From assembly GCA_036897095.1 (NCBI GenBank), contig JAYMSP010000065.1:1-64000 (forward strand): DNA of 64,000 nt, given 5' to 3'. Positions 1 through 10,982 of this stretch are shown piece after piece. The stretch's first letter is position 1. The number at the start of each line of letters is the position of its first letter. This DNA is from Plantago elongata (Eukaryota; Streptophyta; Magnoliopsida; Lamiales; Plantaginaceae). The position numbers and the translations under genes were made by a program. Under the pieces are notes generated by a model. The model was not told the origin of the DNA and did not search any database. It saw nothing but the letters and a program-made list of their open reading frames with translations.

Positions 1-1232
1 TGAACAAGCATAGTGGCGGAGAAGCCACATGTTACCAACGTCGCATTTGTGTACCTTGGAGCTCATCAAAGGAGAAACACCTTTCTCCTGTCCTTAATAA
101 TGTGAAGTTGGAATCAATGGTTCGTTCTTTAATATCTGGATCAGATGAGCTTCTGCCACTGCAAAATTTCAGGTTGCTGAGAGTTCTGAAAGCAGCGGAT
201 AAATACTCAAAGATTGTTGAAGAGGAAAGGAAAGATAAATATTTGTTGGATGAAATATGTGATCTCGTGAACATTCGGTACATTGCAATACAAGTTCTAG
301 AGAATTCATTACTCCCTTCTTCCTTGTGGCTATCTTGGAATCTACAGACCTTAAACGTTCATGGAATTAGTTCTCGTTTTACTATCCCATTAGAAATTTG
401 GGAGATGGCAGAGCTTAGACATATTGAGGTATTTTCTAGTGTAACTCTCCTTAATCCTCCCTGTCATCAAGACATTCGCAGGTGCTACAGTGTTTCTTTG
501 GTGAATCTTCTAAGGGCAATTGGAATAAGCAATTTCAGGTGTAGTAATGAAGTTGTCAAGAAAACCCCCAACGTTAAGAAACTTAGAATCTTCTACGTGT
601 CGGAGATGGGATATGATCAATACTATCTTCAAAATCTTATTCTTCTGGAGAAACTAGAATCACTCCGATGTGACTTCCATGGAGGACAGACTGACGTGCC
701 ATCAAATCTTGCCTTCCCGAATTCACTTAAGAAACTAAATTTATCAGGCTGCAAGTTTCATTGGGACGACATGAGAAAGATTGGTTCACTTCCACAGCTT
801 GAGGTGCTCAAATTGTTGGCGTCGTCTTTCACAGGGCCAAAGTGGAGACCAGTTGAAGGAGAATTCCAACGTCTGAAGTACCTGCAACTTAGCAGCCTGT
901 ATAATCTAGAGTACTGGATGGTGGACAGCACTCACTTTCCGAATCTTGAGTATTTGGTTCTTAGAAGCTTACATAAGTTGGTGGAGATCCCTTCAGATAT
1001 TGGTGAAATTCCAACGCTTCAATTAATTCGTATCGATCTTTGTTCTGACTCGGTGATTCTTTCAGCTAAGGAATTACTACAGGAACAAGAGGAACTTGGG
1101 AATGTAGGCCTTCAAGTTCAAGTGTTCTGCCAGAAGAAGGCGAAACTGGAGATCTTGGCAAGTGATAATTTTCAAGTTCGAACTTTTATGAAAGGCAATG
1201 CATTTTCATCACCTTTTCTGCCTTTCCTTTGA
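1..1232 (+). CDS. R1-like CC-NB-LRR disease-resistance protein, C-terminal part (cut by window edge)
   Basis: The frame is open from base 3 to the stop at 1230-1232, so the visible part codes for about 409 residues and the gene begins outside the window. The first residues include RRICVPWSSSKEKHL, the linker after the NB-ARC domain, which the second NLR shares as RRISIPWSSSKEKHL. The rest is an irregular leucine-rich repeat domain with xxLxxL spacing, for example LPQLEVLKLL and FPNLEYLVLRSLHKLVEIP, ending in SSPFLPFL. Proteins of this group are intracellular receptors that sense pathogen effectors. The ORF is closely similar along its length to 8360-9562, so the two are tandem relatives. No frame break is seen here, unlike the second copy. 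Whether the N-terminal half is intact cannot be judged. Confidence 0.85.
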   Translation, partial: NKHSGGEATCYQRRICVPWSSSKEKHLSPVLNNVKLESMVRSLISGSDELLPLQNFRLLRVLKAADKYSKIVEEERKDKYLLDEICDLVNIRYIAIQVLENSLLPSSLWLSWNLQTLNVHGISSRFTIPLEIWEMAELRHIEVFSSVTLLNPPCHQDIRRCYSVSLVNLLRAIGISNFRCSNEVVKKTPNVKKLRIFYVSEMGYDQYYLQNLILLEKLESLRCDFHGGQTDVPSNLAFPNSLKKLNLSGCKFHWDDMRKIGSLPQLEVLKLLASSFTGPKWRPVEGEFQRLKYLQLSSLYNLEYWMVDSTHFPNLEYLVLRSLHKLVEIPSDIGEIPTLQLIRIDLCSDSVILSAKELLQEQEELGNVGLQVQVFCQKKAKLEILASDNFQVRTFMKGNAFSSPFLPFL

Positions 1233-2199
1233 GATTACAATTTATTTAGAAGTGTGGATTTTGTCTGCGTAAATGATACGTTTCTCATATTCGTTCTCCT
1301 CACTGGAGGTTGAAGATGGTGGTTAGAGGTGAAAACATTGACTTTGGAGATTAGTCTAAGAACGATGATGATGATAATGGGAGAGGAAAAATCATATTTT
1401 CAAAAAATAGTATGTGCCATTAAGATAATTTTTGTAATACATATTAAATTTTAAAATGAATTTGCTTTGATATTATTATTTTTGCTATAATATTATTATT
1501 CCCCTTGACGTAATTGAACAATCCAATTACAACTTTAATATAACAAAATCAATCGTGCCCAAATAAATTTAAAAGGTTAAGCTTTATTGCTATATTTTCA
1601 TTTGTATATTTTGTTCAAAGTTGTTACACATGTATTGTTTCTCCTGAAAAAGATACTAGTGTCTAATAATTTTTATATTTTAGTAAATTCTATAATATTC
1701 AATTAGTTTTTAGGTTATGATTTATATACTTTGATAAACGATCATTTGAAATTAACTAAGCGAATCATTTTAAAGTATCTACATATTTAATATCTAACAT
1801 TATAAAATTTACTTTGAATCATCGATATTTTTTATAATTTTATGATGAAACATTAGGTATTCAATTGAAACACTATATCTGAAAACGAGACTATATATAT
1901 AAAATCAATTTAAGTTTTATAGTTTTAGCATTTATGTTATGATTCGAATGGTTCTTTTTCTTTTGTAATGTTACTGCGTGAGCACATCTTATGCTTGCGT
2001 TTATATTAATAATATTTTAATCGATTCAAAAAAAAGTTTTAATTTCATCACTTTATTTTGAACTTAATTTTCCGTTAGAAAATATACTCATGCATCCGTA
2101 CCAGAGCATATATATCGTATTCTATTTAGTTTAGTCATGTTACTTGTCTACCTAACAACTCCTTAAATTATCGTCTACATACACCTAAAGCTTAGCTCT
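1233..2199. other. AT-rich intergenic stretch
   Basis: This follows the first NLR. It is low-complexity AT-rich sequence with no ORF or repeat structure that I can assign. Confidence 0.6.
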
Positions 2200-2314
2200 G
2201 CAGCATGTAATTCTTCCAATTATACATGAAGAAAAGACATTAGAAATTCTACATTCGGGTGCAGCATGTAATTCCTCCAATTATACATGGAGAAAAGACA
2301 TTAGAAATTCTACA
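2200..2314 (+). repeat. Tandem 54-bp repeat made of an F-box gene scrap
   Basis: Two 54-bp copies (2200-2253 and 2261-2314) differ at only two bases and are separated by 7 bp. The text matches the part of the neighbouring F-box genes that follows the F-box, for example around 5128-5160 and 10068-10105. A further scrap of the same family may continue to about 2400, where a 'gagcatttttgtc' motif matches the genes near 5536. This is a relic and not a gene. Confidence 0.7.
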
Positions 2315-3347
2315 GCATAATACTCTCAATATGGGGACTTGAATGTTTTATTTTTGATTTACATGGTATTATGAGCATTTTTGTCGGTCAATACACTATA
2401 GAATTAATTTAAAGGATCAATTACATATACTCATTCAGAAAGCCTCATTTTAATCTAACGAGGACTGCGTTGTTATTGTTCAGCTAAAAAGAATTCATGT
2501 GTAATTAAGAAATTTAAAAAGGGTTTAGATCTAATTCGCTCTAATTTAAATTATGGAATGGATACTGATGTTGTTAATATTGTCATAAACGGTATATATA
2601 GAAAGAAAATCATAAAATATATACTTTCTTATCCTAATATAGAATTCTAAATAAAGAAAATTAAATATTTTCATTTCTATGTGTTTCGATAACAATTATT
2701 GTAAAAAACGACTGATATATAATATTCACTCTATAATACAACACATTATTGTATATTATCATACTAAATGTGCAATGATATATGTAAAGATTGTATTTTG
2801 TGCACTATATGATACAATATTGCATCGGATGATACAATTTAGAGTACACCGCTATTTGAAATAAATAGCTGGACGTTTTTTTCAAGGTTTTGGTCATACT
2901 GGGCTGGGTCGAATTTTCGCCACTTCCTACGTTTCTCTTTCCCTCAAATGGAACCCTATCGTAGGTTTCCCCTTTTCTTTAATCTCGTAGCAGGTATGTT
3001 ATGATCATTTCATAATTCATCATCGTTATTTTAGGAATGTATTTCACTGCTCCTCTATGTTAAAAGAAACAGACCTGATTTAATTTGTGAGATATCACTG
3101 TTTTCTATCCCTATCAAACAACTTAGATCTCAAATAGAATTTTTCCAGGCTCATTATATCTTTTACATGTACTGTGATATTAGCTGATAGGTGTTATTAT
3201 GTGAAATCCACCCGCATTCACTTAGAATTATCATGTAAAGATTTCGATTTCTAGCAGCTTTTTGTAGATTTTACTGTATATACTAACAGATTATTTTCGG
3301 GACTTTTTGTAGTGCTAAATAGTGTTTTGTTTGTTTGTTCACAGATC
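2315..3347. other. AT-rich intergenic stretch leading to an F-box relic
   Basis: No gene is supported here. The last 30 bases (T-rich, ending acag just before the ATG at 3348) resemble a splice acceptor that recurs before the ATG at 9871. The family therefore probably had an intron in its 5' leader. Confidence 0.5.
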
Positions 3348-3596
3348 ATGTCAACACCTCAAGATTTAGTCATACAAATACTTATTAAGCTGCCTGTAAA
3401 ATCGCTATTGAAGTTTAAATCCGTCTCGAAAACATGGTTATCGATACTCTCCAGTTCTCACTTCATCAAATACTGGGAGAATGGCATATTTGGTCCACTA
3501 CTATGGGTCACTTGCGACATGCAGTGGCCACTTTGCACGTTGTGGACATACGAATTGGCAAATTTAATAATAATTTGTCGAATTACGACGAATTGA
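3348..3596 (+). pseudogene. F-box protein fragment (F-box only, FBA domain missing)
   Basis: From the ATG at 3348 the reading opens with MSTPQDLVIQILIKLPVKSL and continues through FKSVSKTWLSILSSSHFI, a standard F-box with the conserved Trp. F-box proteins link substrates to SKP1-CUL1 ubiquitin ligases. After about 40 residues similarity to the related copies at 4938 and 9871 stops abruptly, and the frame runs into unrelated sequence and a stop at 3596. The C-terminal F-box-associated domain is absent, so this is a truncated copy. A small scrap resembling the post-F-box region appears again near 3800-3960. It might be transcribed, but it lacks any substrate-binding domain. Confidence 0.75.
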
Positions 3597-4317
3597 ACTT
3601 AACTGGCAATTTACTTGTTGATTTGAACACCAAAACACACCTAATCACACTTTGATGGATTCATAATCAAAATTTAAAATGGAAATTCTGATTACACAAA
3701 TGTTAAGCTGCTTGTAAAGTCTGCTACTGAACTTTTTTAGAAAGCATGGTTATCGGTAATCTCTAATAAGCAAGAAGAATTATTTGCCATGTAAACACAA
3801 ATGAAATGTTTCTCCTACTCCAGTACTTCATCCAATTTTACATGGAGGGGAGAAGACCTTGGAATTTCGACAGCCTTATCGTGACACTACTAGTACATCC
3901 AGTGGATTCGAACTTCAGACCTTCTTTTGGAGTGTTGCCTTCTAAATGCTCCAATGCGACCTTCTAAAAGTATCGTTTATCCTCCGGTTAATTTCCACCT
4001 AAACACACGGGATCATTTACAACGTGATTAAAACACGAAATATATAAAGCTGTACAAGAAATAAAACTAAGACACGAGATGCATCGTACGTATTTTGACG
4101 GGATTAATAGATTATGTAAATAGACTAGATTAGTAGAATTAGATTAAAATTATATTTCCTAATTCTAGAATAATTAGTTAGATACTTTGCTATTATAAAT
4201 ATCCATATATACTCTTAAATATAAACATAATTTACAAAAAACATTCTCGTATCATAATGTTACTTGGGCTTTTCTACAGTCAGGCATGCCTTCGCTCTTC
4301 ACTCTGTTAAATTTCAA
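3597..4317. other. Gap with F-box scraps
   Basis: About 3800-3960 resembles the family's post-F-box segment (compare 'ccaattttacatggag' here with 10070-10085) but has no open frame. The segment 4010-4280 is AT-rich with a TATA-like run. No gene is supported. Confidence 0.5.
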
Positions 4318-4612
4318 TATACTAAATTAAAAAAATTTGATAATTCTAAAAATATTCTTTTATTTTTAAAATTATTTTAAAAGATAAATTTAAATTTTTT
4401 ATTAATATTTATATTTTTCTAATTTAAATATTCATAAGGCGGAAGGATGATGGGTTGTCGTCAAGGCGGTAAGGCGATCGCCCTACCACCATATGAATAT
4501 TTAATTTAGAAAAATATAAATATTGATAAAAAAATTCAAATTTGACTATATTTTAAAAATAAAAATAATATTTTTTTAGAATTATCTATTTCTTATTTTA
4601 GTATTTTTAAAT
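4318..4612. mobile_element. Fold-back (long inverted repeat) element, MITE-like
   Basis: The arms at about 4318-4442 and 4489-4612 are near-complementary over roughly 125 bp each, for example 'aatatttatatttttctaa' on the left against its reverse complement at 4501-4523. The loop is short and GC-rich (4443-4488) and contains an 'aaggcgatcgccct' palindrome. No coding capacity is seen. The element sits about 325 bp upstream of the intact F-box ATG. The family cannot be assigned from sequence alone. Confidence 0.7.
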
Positions 4613-4937
4613 ATAACGGAATAAATATGTTAATAAATTTGTTAATTTTTTCATTTTCTTTCTTATTATTCGCCCTGAATATCCCACTAGCTTTGCCGAT
4701 CTCCGATCACCAGGCCGTCCCTACCTGTTAGATTCCCTGAATTTAGATTGCCTCAATTCGTTGATCCCAGCTGCTGCTTTGCTGATCGACTTGATCTTCT
4801 GGGTTCTAATTCTCGTCGACCCCTTCCTGTTGATCGAACCCCATACTGTCTTCATCGATTTCATCATGACTGACACAGGTTCAGACAACTCCAAGCCGAC
4901 TTTCCATCCGGCTCTTGCTATTTCTAACATCAGAATC

Positions 4938-6023
4938 ATGTCAATACCTGAAGATTTAGTCATACAAATACTTGTTAAGCTTCCTGTAAAATTATTGAGG
5001 TTTAAATCTGTCTCGATAATGTTATCGATAATCTCCAGCTCTTACTTCATAATATATCACCTCCAATCAGCAAGAAGAGTTTTTTCGCTATGTAAACCCC
5101 AAGAAACTGTTTCTCGGATCATGTACTTCCTACAATTATACATGGAGAAAAGACATTGGACATTGGAACTTCTAAAACGTGATTGCAACAATACTACTTG
5201 GTCATATCCACTGCATATTGTCGGTTATTGTAATGGTTTGGTCTGTGTAGCTGTTCACAGATGGGATCTTGGTGTAATACCAGGTGTACTTATGTTATGG
5301 AACCCTGCATCTAAAAAGTTTCACAAGATGCCTTTTTCAGGGAGCCATAAATATGCGTTCCAATATGGTTTCGGTTATGATGCATCTGATGATGATTATA
5401 AAGTTGTTCAATTAAATTGGGTTTGTTATAAACACAGAAAGCTTCCATGCCCCCAAAGGATTTACAGCTTACGGTCAAATTCATGGAAGCTTCTGGACTG
5501 GAATGTTTCTGCTAGAGATACGTCTTGTACTATGGGCATTTTTGTCAATGGTGCTATCCACTGGATAGTGACTGTGCATGATGGAGAATTTGGTAATCCA
5601 GGTATTATTGCCATAAACTTGACAAGTGAAACTGCCATTTTTCTAGAGGCTCCGGTTGATCTCACTGGTTTGATAAGAGGCTTGGAGCATCTTTGTCTAT
5701 CTTATTCAACTCATGAATATACAGACTATTGGATGATGCAAGAGTATGGTATCAAAGACTCGTGGACTAAAATTATGTGCCATCGTACTACTCCTCTAGA
5801 ATTCTTGCCTGATTCAGGCATCTTTGAGGTTCCGGAATATGATCAAGGTTCTGGTAAGTCTGAAGAGGAGTGGAAAGTTGAAAAAGTTTTTCACCAGTTT
5901 AATGAACTTCCCTTGACTCAGGTTTATATCAAGTTTCATACAGACACCTACTGTGAAAGCCTGTTTCCATTTTTCCTGGTTAGTTTGTCCGGATCATCCA
6001 TCTTAGTATGGAGCGTATGGTAA
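4938..6023 (+). CDS. F-box protein with F-box-associated (FBA) domain, CPR1/CPR30-like
   Basis: The protein has 361 residues from the ATG at 4938 (MSIPEDLVIQILVKLPVK). The frame is open further upstream to 4761, but the related copies start at this Met just after an acag, so I prefer it. The N-terminal F-box (about residues 1-45) would bind SKP1. The FBA region follows, with LWNPASKKFHKMPF, FGYDASDDDYKVVQL, YSLRSNSWKLLDW and GIFVNGAIHW, the usual landmarks of plant FBA type 1 proteins that select ubiquitination targets. The F-box is imperfect: compared with the stub at 3348 it lacks one residue (KSLLKF becomes KLLRF), and KTWLS has become IMLS, losing the conserved Trp. This is the only copy in the cluster with a full-length open frame. 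It lies between two R1-like NLRs. The exact target is unknown. Confidence 0.8.
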   Translation: MSIPEDLVIQILVKLPVKLLRFKSVSIMLSIISSSYFIIYHLQSARRVFSLCKPQETVSRIMYFLQLYMEKRHWTLELLKRDCNNTTWSYPLHIVGYCNGLVCVAVHRWDLGVIPGVLMLWNPASKKFHKMPFSGSHKYAFQYGFGYDASDDDYKVVQLNWVCYKHRKLPCPQRIYSLRSNSWKLLDWNVSARDTSCTMGIFVNGAIHWIVTVHDGEFGNPGIIAINLTSETAIFLEAPVDLTGLIRGLEHLCLSYSTHEYTDYWMMQEYGIKDSWTKIMCHRTTPLEFLPDSGIFEVPEYDQGSGKSEEEWKVEKVFHQFNELPLTQVYIKFHTDTYCESLFPFFLVSLSGSSILVWSVW

Positions 6024-6873
6024 GCCCTGGCTTATCAAACTTATATGAAAGCCTTGTTTATGTTTCTCCTGGTTAGTTTGTCTTGATCATGAATTTTAGT
6101 ATGGAGCTTATGGTAAGCCGTGGCATTGCTTATCTTAGTGTTATTAAGAGATCTAACCGTCTTTGATCTTGAATTTTCAGCCATCAGTTTAGTGGTATAT
6201 ATTATGGTGATCTTTCCTTTGTTGATTTGTGATATGAAATATGGGGAATGTCGGCTTTTTGTTGCATTTCTCGCTAGATATGGTTTTCCAACGTAATTTT
6301 TGCTTGTTTCTCGTGAACTTCAATTTAATGGAACTTGACACCTAGAGCTATTACGTACGCGGGCAGATCTATATTAATATGGTATTCGAACCTGTGTCGA
6401 GCCTAACTTGGTGTTTGTTTTTATTATCGAGCCAAGTAGGTATCGACTCATTGATACTCGATTAGGCTGGTAAACATATATAAACCAACCACAAGATGTG
6501 CTTGCAGTGAATGACATTTTTTAATGTCTATTCTGTCAGTGACACTGTTGGATAGTTTAAGGTTGTGCTGGTACCTTTTCTTAAATTAATAAAAGCATTC
6601 GTCTCTCATTAGTCAAAAAAGGACAGCGCCATTCTCATTAGTTAGACGAAAACAGTATTGTATTCTCTCTCATTAACAAAAATATCCAGTGTAGGTGGAG
6701 TTGACGAAGACCAATGTGGTATTCAGATCTTACTCATGTTAAGTAAACAAGTTAAACAATCACTGCATAAATCATTTGCATTTGTCAGTCTCTATCTTCA
6801 ACTCTTGCTTAGCAACATATATTGTAAATCCTGCACAAGCACACACATTATAAGTGATTGTAAGGAACAGACA
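6024..6873. other. Gap between F-box gene and NLR
   Basis: The first 150 bp are F-box 3' sequence containing a partial repeat: 'gtttgtc' and 'tatggtaagcc' occur twice. The rest is upstream DNA of the NLR. The NLR frame is open back to 6658, but no family similarity begins before 6874. Confidence 0.5.
6476..6483 (+). promoter_or_regulatory. Possible TATA box of the second NLR
   Basis: The sequence TATATAAA lies about 390 bp before the ATG at 6874. The distance would imply a long leader or an intron, so this is only a candidate. Confidence 0.3.
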
Positions 6874-9562
6874 ATGGCAGCATATGCAGCTTTGGTTTCA
6901 CTTGTGAACATTATAGAGCGGATTCAATGCCACACCCGCTTTCCTATTCATCTTGACCAAAAGCAGATGCAGTCCCTCCATGATAAGGTCCATTTCTTGA
7001 TCGGTCTTCTTGAGAGTGATTCACATGGAAACGGAGAGGAAGCGAAAGATTTGGAGGCTCAAACAGCAGATCTGGCCTATGAAGCTGAAGATATTATCGA
7101 AAGTCATGTAGTGGATACAATACAAGCTGTGACATCCACAGGCCACACTAAGAAAATAACTGTTCTCTCATGTCTTGCAGGTATTGCAGGGTTAGAGATT
7201 TTAATTGAAAAGATGGATCATATCAGGGATGAGTTCATGAGGATTAAATCTACAAGTCGTCATAAACAGCCTACTCATTTGTCATCAAGCTATATTCCCT
7301 CTGGGAAGAATACCATGGTGGGCTTTGATGATGAGCGGATCCGACTCATGGAACTGCTAACTGGACATCGGTCTGGTCGCCAAATTATCCCAATTGTTGG
7401 AATGGGTGGAATAGGTAAGACTACACTGGCCCAAAATGTTTATGGAATTCCAAATATTTCTCAACGTTTTGATAGTCATGCTTGGGTTACAGTATCTCAA
7501 CAATGTATTTTTAGAAAAATCCTAGTAGGACTTTTAAGCCAAGTGAAAGATGGGTTTATTGATCAGTTTGACCAAATGAGCGAAGAACAATTAGGAGACC
7601 GACTATACAAATGTTTGTTCGGAAGGCGATATTTAGTTGTGTTGGATGACATATGGAGCATAGATGCCTGGCAGACAGTTAAGTCGTATTTTCCAGATAA
7701 AGTAACGGAAGTAGAATCATCGTAACTACTAGATTGTTAAGTATCGCTTCTTATTTTAATTCAGATAGTCTTATGATGAAACTTTTAGATGAGAATAAGA
7801 GTTGGAACCTACTTTGTGAAAAGGTGTTTTCTCAAGATGGTTGTCCTCTTGATTTAGAGGATGTTGGGCGAAAGATTGCTAGAAATTGTAAGGGACTGCC
7901 TTTATCGATTGTTGTGATTGGGGGACTTCTTGCAAAGTCAGAAAGAGCAAAAGAATACTGGGAGTATGTTGCAATGGATACCAACTCTATGATAAGCTTA
8001 GAGGGTGATGAACATTGTTTGAAAATTATATCTTTGAGTTATCATAGTTTGCCTGTTTATCTAAAACCATGTTTCCTCTACATGGGTGTTTTTCCTGAAG
8101 ACAAAGAAATCCGTGTCTCGTGGCTTATCAATCTATGGATTGCTGAAGGATTTCTGAAACCAAATAGCCCCAAGAACCTGGAAGTGACTGGGGAAGAGTT
8201 CCTGAATGATCTCATCACTAGAAATCTAATTTCTGTGCATAAACGTGGTTCTGACGCAAAAATCAGATTGTGTTACATTCATGATCTTGTAAGGGATCTG
8301 TCCCTGAAGGAAGCTCATAAAGAGAAGTTCCTATATGTCCCCAGTATGAACAGCTATGATGGTGGAGAAGCCATAAGTAGTCAGCGCCGCATTAGTATAC
8401 CTTGGAGCTCGTCAAAGGAGAAACACCTTTCTCAAGTCCTTAGTTCTGTGAAGGTCGGATCACTGGCTCGTTCTTTCACATCTGATTTGGATGGACTTCT
8501 TCCACTGCAAAATTTTAGGCTGTTAAGAGTATTGAAAGCGGCTGATAAATACATAAGGGTAGTACATGAGGAAAGAAAAATCATTACTTGTTAGATGATG
8601 CTTGTCACCTCATTAACACGCGATTCATTGGAATAAATGTCCTCCTGAATTCCTCATTCCCTTCTTCTTTGTGCCTTTCATGGAATCTACAGATATTAAA
8701 GATTCATGGAATTGATTCGCTGATTATGGCACCGTTGGAGATCTGGGAGATGACTGAACTTAGACATGTTGAGTTCTGGATGAGCCTTACCCTCCCACAT
8801 CCTCCCAGCCATGAAGAAATTGGTGGGCGCGACGATGTTGCTTTGGTGAATCTTCAGAGGGCAATAGGAATAAGAAATTTCAGGTGCAGTGATGAAGTTG
8901 TTAAGAAAATCCCCAATATTAAGAAACTGCGAATATTCTATGAGCCCGGGGGATATGAGCAATATTGTCTTCAAAATTTTTCTTTTCTGAAGAAACTTGA
9001 ATCACTCGATTGCCGTTTTTATGGAAAAGCAACAAGCCTTGCCTTCCCAAGTTCGCTTAAGAAACTGACTCTATTTGGCTCTAGATTTCAGTGGGAGGAC
9101 ATGACGAGAATTGGTTCGCTTCCCCAGCTTGAGGTGCTGAAATTGATGGCTTTATCATTCACAGGACCGGAGTGGATGCCAGTTGAAGGAGAATTCCAAC
9201 GCCTGAAATTCCTGCTAGTTCACAGCTTGCATGATCTGCAGCACTGGATGGCAGAGAGCACTCACTTTCCGTCTCTTGAATATTTGGTTCTTAGAAGCCT
9301 ACACAACTTGGTTGGGATCCCTTCCGATATAGGGGAAATACCTACGCTTCAATTAATTCGAATAGAACTTTGTAATGATTCCGTTGTTATTTCAGCTAAG
9401 GAAATGTTAGACGAACAAGAGGAGCTTGGAAATGCAGGTATTCAAGTTCAAGTTTTCTGCCAGAGCAAGGCAAAGCTGGAGAGCTTGGCTAGTGATAATT
9501 TTCAAGTTCGAACCTTCATGAGAGGTGGCGTGTTTTCGTCACCTTTCTTACCTTTTCTTTGA
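6874..9562 (+). pseudogene. R1-like CC-NB-LRR resistance gene with two single-base frame breaks
   Basis: From MAAYAALVSLVNII at 6874 the protein shows, in order, an Rx-type coiled coil, P-loop VGMGGIGKTTLAQ, RNBS-A FDSHAWVTVSQQ, kinase-2 YLVVLDDIW, GLPLSIVVIGGLL, RNBS-D CFLYMGVFPEDKE, an MHD-position IHD (CYIHDLVRDL) and an LRR domain ending SSPFLPFL. The order and length (about 895 residues) are normal for the group. The frame breaks twice. Near 7700 a one-base loss puts the RNBS-B motif (SRIIVTTRL) in a different frame from kinase-2. Near 8575-8590 another one-base loss separates the linker from the LRR; the first NLR has 'gaaaggataaatatttg' where this copy is one base shorter. No intron fits either site. 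It is a recent pseudogene, or the two sites are sequencing errors; both lie in or near short homopolymers. Confidence 0.85.
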
Positions 9563-9870
9563 AGCTATGATGCAGAGGTATTAAGTATGCATATGGATAT
9601 GTCTGGATAAAAGATAAGTACCAGTTTTTGAGGTTATGATGCAGAGGTATCACATACAGTTTCTGTTTCTATAAAGGGAGCATATTTACCAGTTTTCGTA
9701 TTAATCCTTGTTAGTGTATTGACTTTGGATTTATGAACTTTCACATTGAATTTGAATTTTTGTATTGAATTTGCAGGGACTTATTGAGCTTTTCGAAATT
9801 TCGAAGGACTTACTTTTAAAAAGTAGAGTTAGACTAGAGAGACTATTTGTGTGTTGTTTGTTCACAGATC

Positions 9871-10850
9871 ATGTCAATACCTGTAGATCTAGTCATACAA
9901 ATACTTATCAAGCTTCCTGTATAATCGATATTAAAGTTTAGATGTGTTTCGAAAACACGGTTATCGATAATCTCCAGTCCTCACTTCAAAAAATTCCACC
10001 TTCAATCAGCAAAAAAGATTTTTGCTGTGTAAAGATAAACAAGATATTTCACGTTTCCCAGTACTTCCTCCAATTTTACATGGAGAAAAGACCTTGGGAA
10101 TTCTACAGCCTTATCGTGAAACTAAAGACTGGTTTTATCCAGTGGATATTGTCAGTTCTTGTAATGGTTTGATCTGTGTAGTTGGTAGGGGAAGGAATTT
10201 TGATACAAATGTACTTATGTTATATTGTAGCTGTAAGCGTTTCAAAAAAACATATTGTAGTTGTAAGGACGGAAAGCTTTCAAATTCCCTAAAGATTTAC
10301 AACTTAAGGTCAAATTCATGGAAGGTTATGGATTCGGATGTTTCTATCAGTGGTGGTATGGGCGTTTTTGTCAACGGTGCTATCCACTGGAGGCTGAGTT
10401 GGCATGATGGAAGAATGTTCAATTTTGAAATCATTGCCATCAATTTGACAAGTGAAGCTGCCACTGTTATGGAAGCTCCCCACGGTCATAAGCTTGGAGC
10501 TTCTGAAGAGCATCTTTATCTATCTTATTCAACTAATGAATATACATACTATTGAATGATACAAGAGTATGGTATCAAAGACTCATGGACTACAATTATG
10601 CACCATCACACTCATGACAATTTTTCTAGGATTACATTCCTCCGTTTTGAGGTTCCGGAATATGATCAAAATTCTGGTAAGTCTGAACACAAGTGGACAA
10701 TTGAAAAAGTGTGTCAGCAGTTTAAAGAGATCCCCTTGATGCAGGACTATATCATGTGAAGCACAAACCTATAGTGAAAGCCTCGTTTCTGTTTCTCCGG
10801 GTTAGTTTGTCCGGATCATGAATTTAGTAATTTGGAGCCTATGGTAAGCT
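9871..10850 (+). pseudogene. F-box/FBA gene copy, broken
   Basis: The copy starts MSIPVDLVIQILIKLPV at 9871, directly after the same T-rich, acag-ending sequence found before the stub at 3348. A stop follows at codon 18, and further stops and frame changes occur. Open pieces at 10022-10555 and 10556-10759 give FBA landmarks matching the intact copy: YNLRSNSWKVMD, GVFVNGAIHW, INLTSEAATVMEAP and EYTYY (EYTDYWMMQ in the intact gene). The 3' flank to about 10850 ('gtttgtccggatcatgaa') also aligns with the flanks at 5980 and 19660. It is a dead paralog of 4938-6023. Confidence 0.85.
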
Positions 10851-10982
10851 GTATGTATTGCTTATCAACTTTGTGTTTCTTGATTATAGCCTGTATTGTA
10901 GTATTTGTTCTTATTGTTCTGAAAATATTAAACCGGCTCAGTAGTGAGTTTCATCCTTGAATTTTGTAATTGGTTTATGATT

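Noticed and set aside
4020-4280. LTR-like stretch with a TATAAATA run and 'attctcgtatcat' text
   Set aside because: No partner LTR, primer site or clear terminal bases were found, so the resemblance is too weak to list as an element.
7690-7740. An intron explaining the NLR frame change
   Set aside because: Only one base separates the two frames and the protein text is continuous across the site, so no intron can fit.
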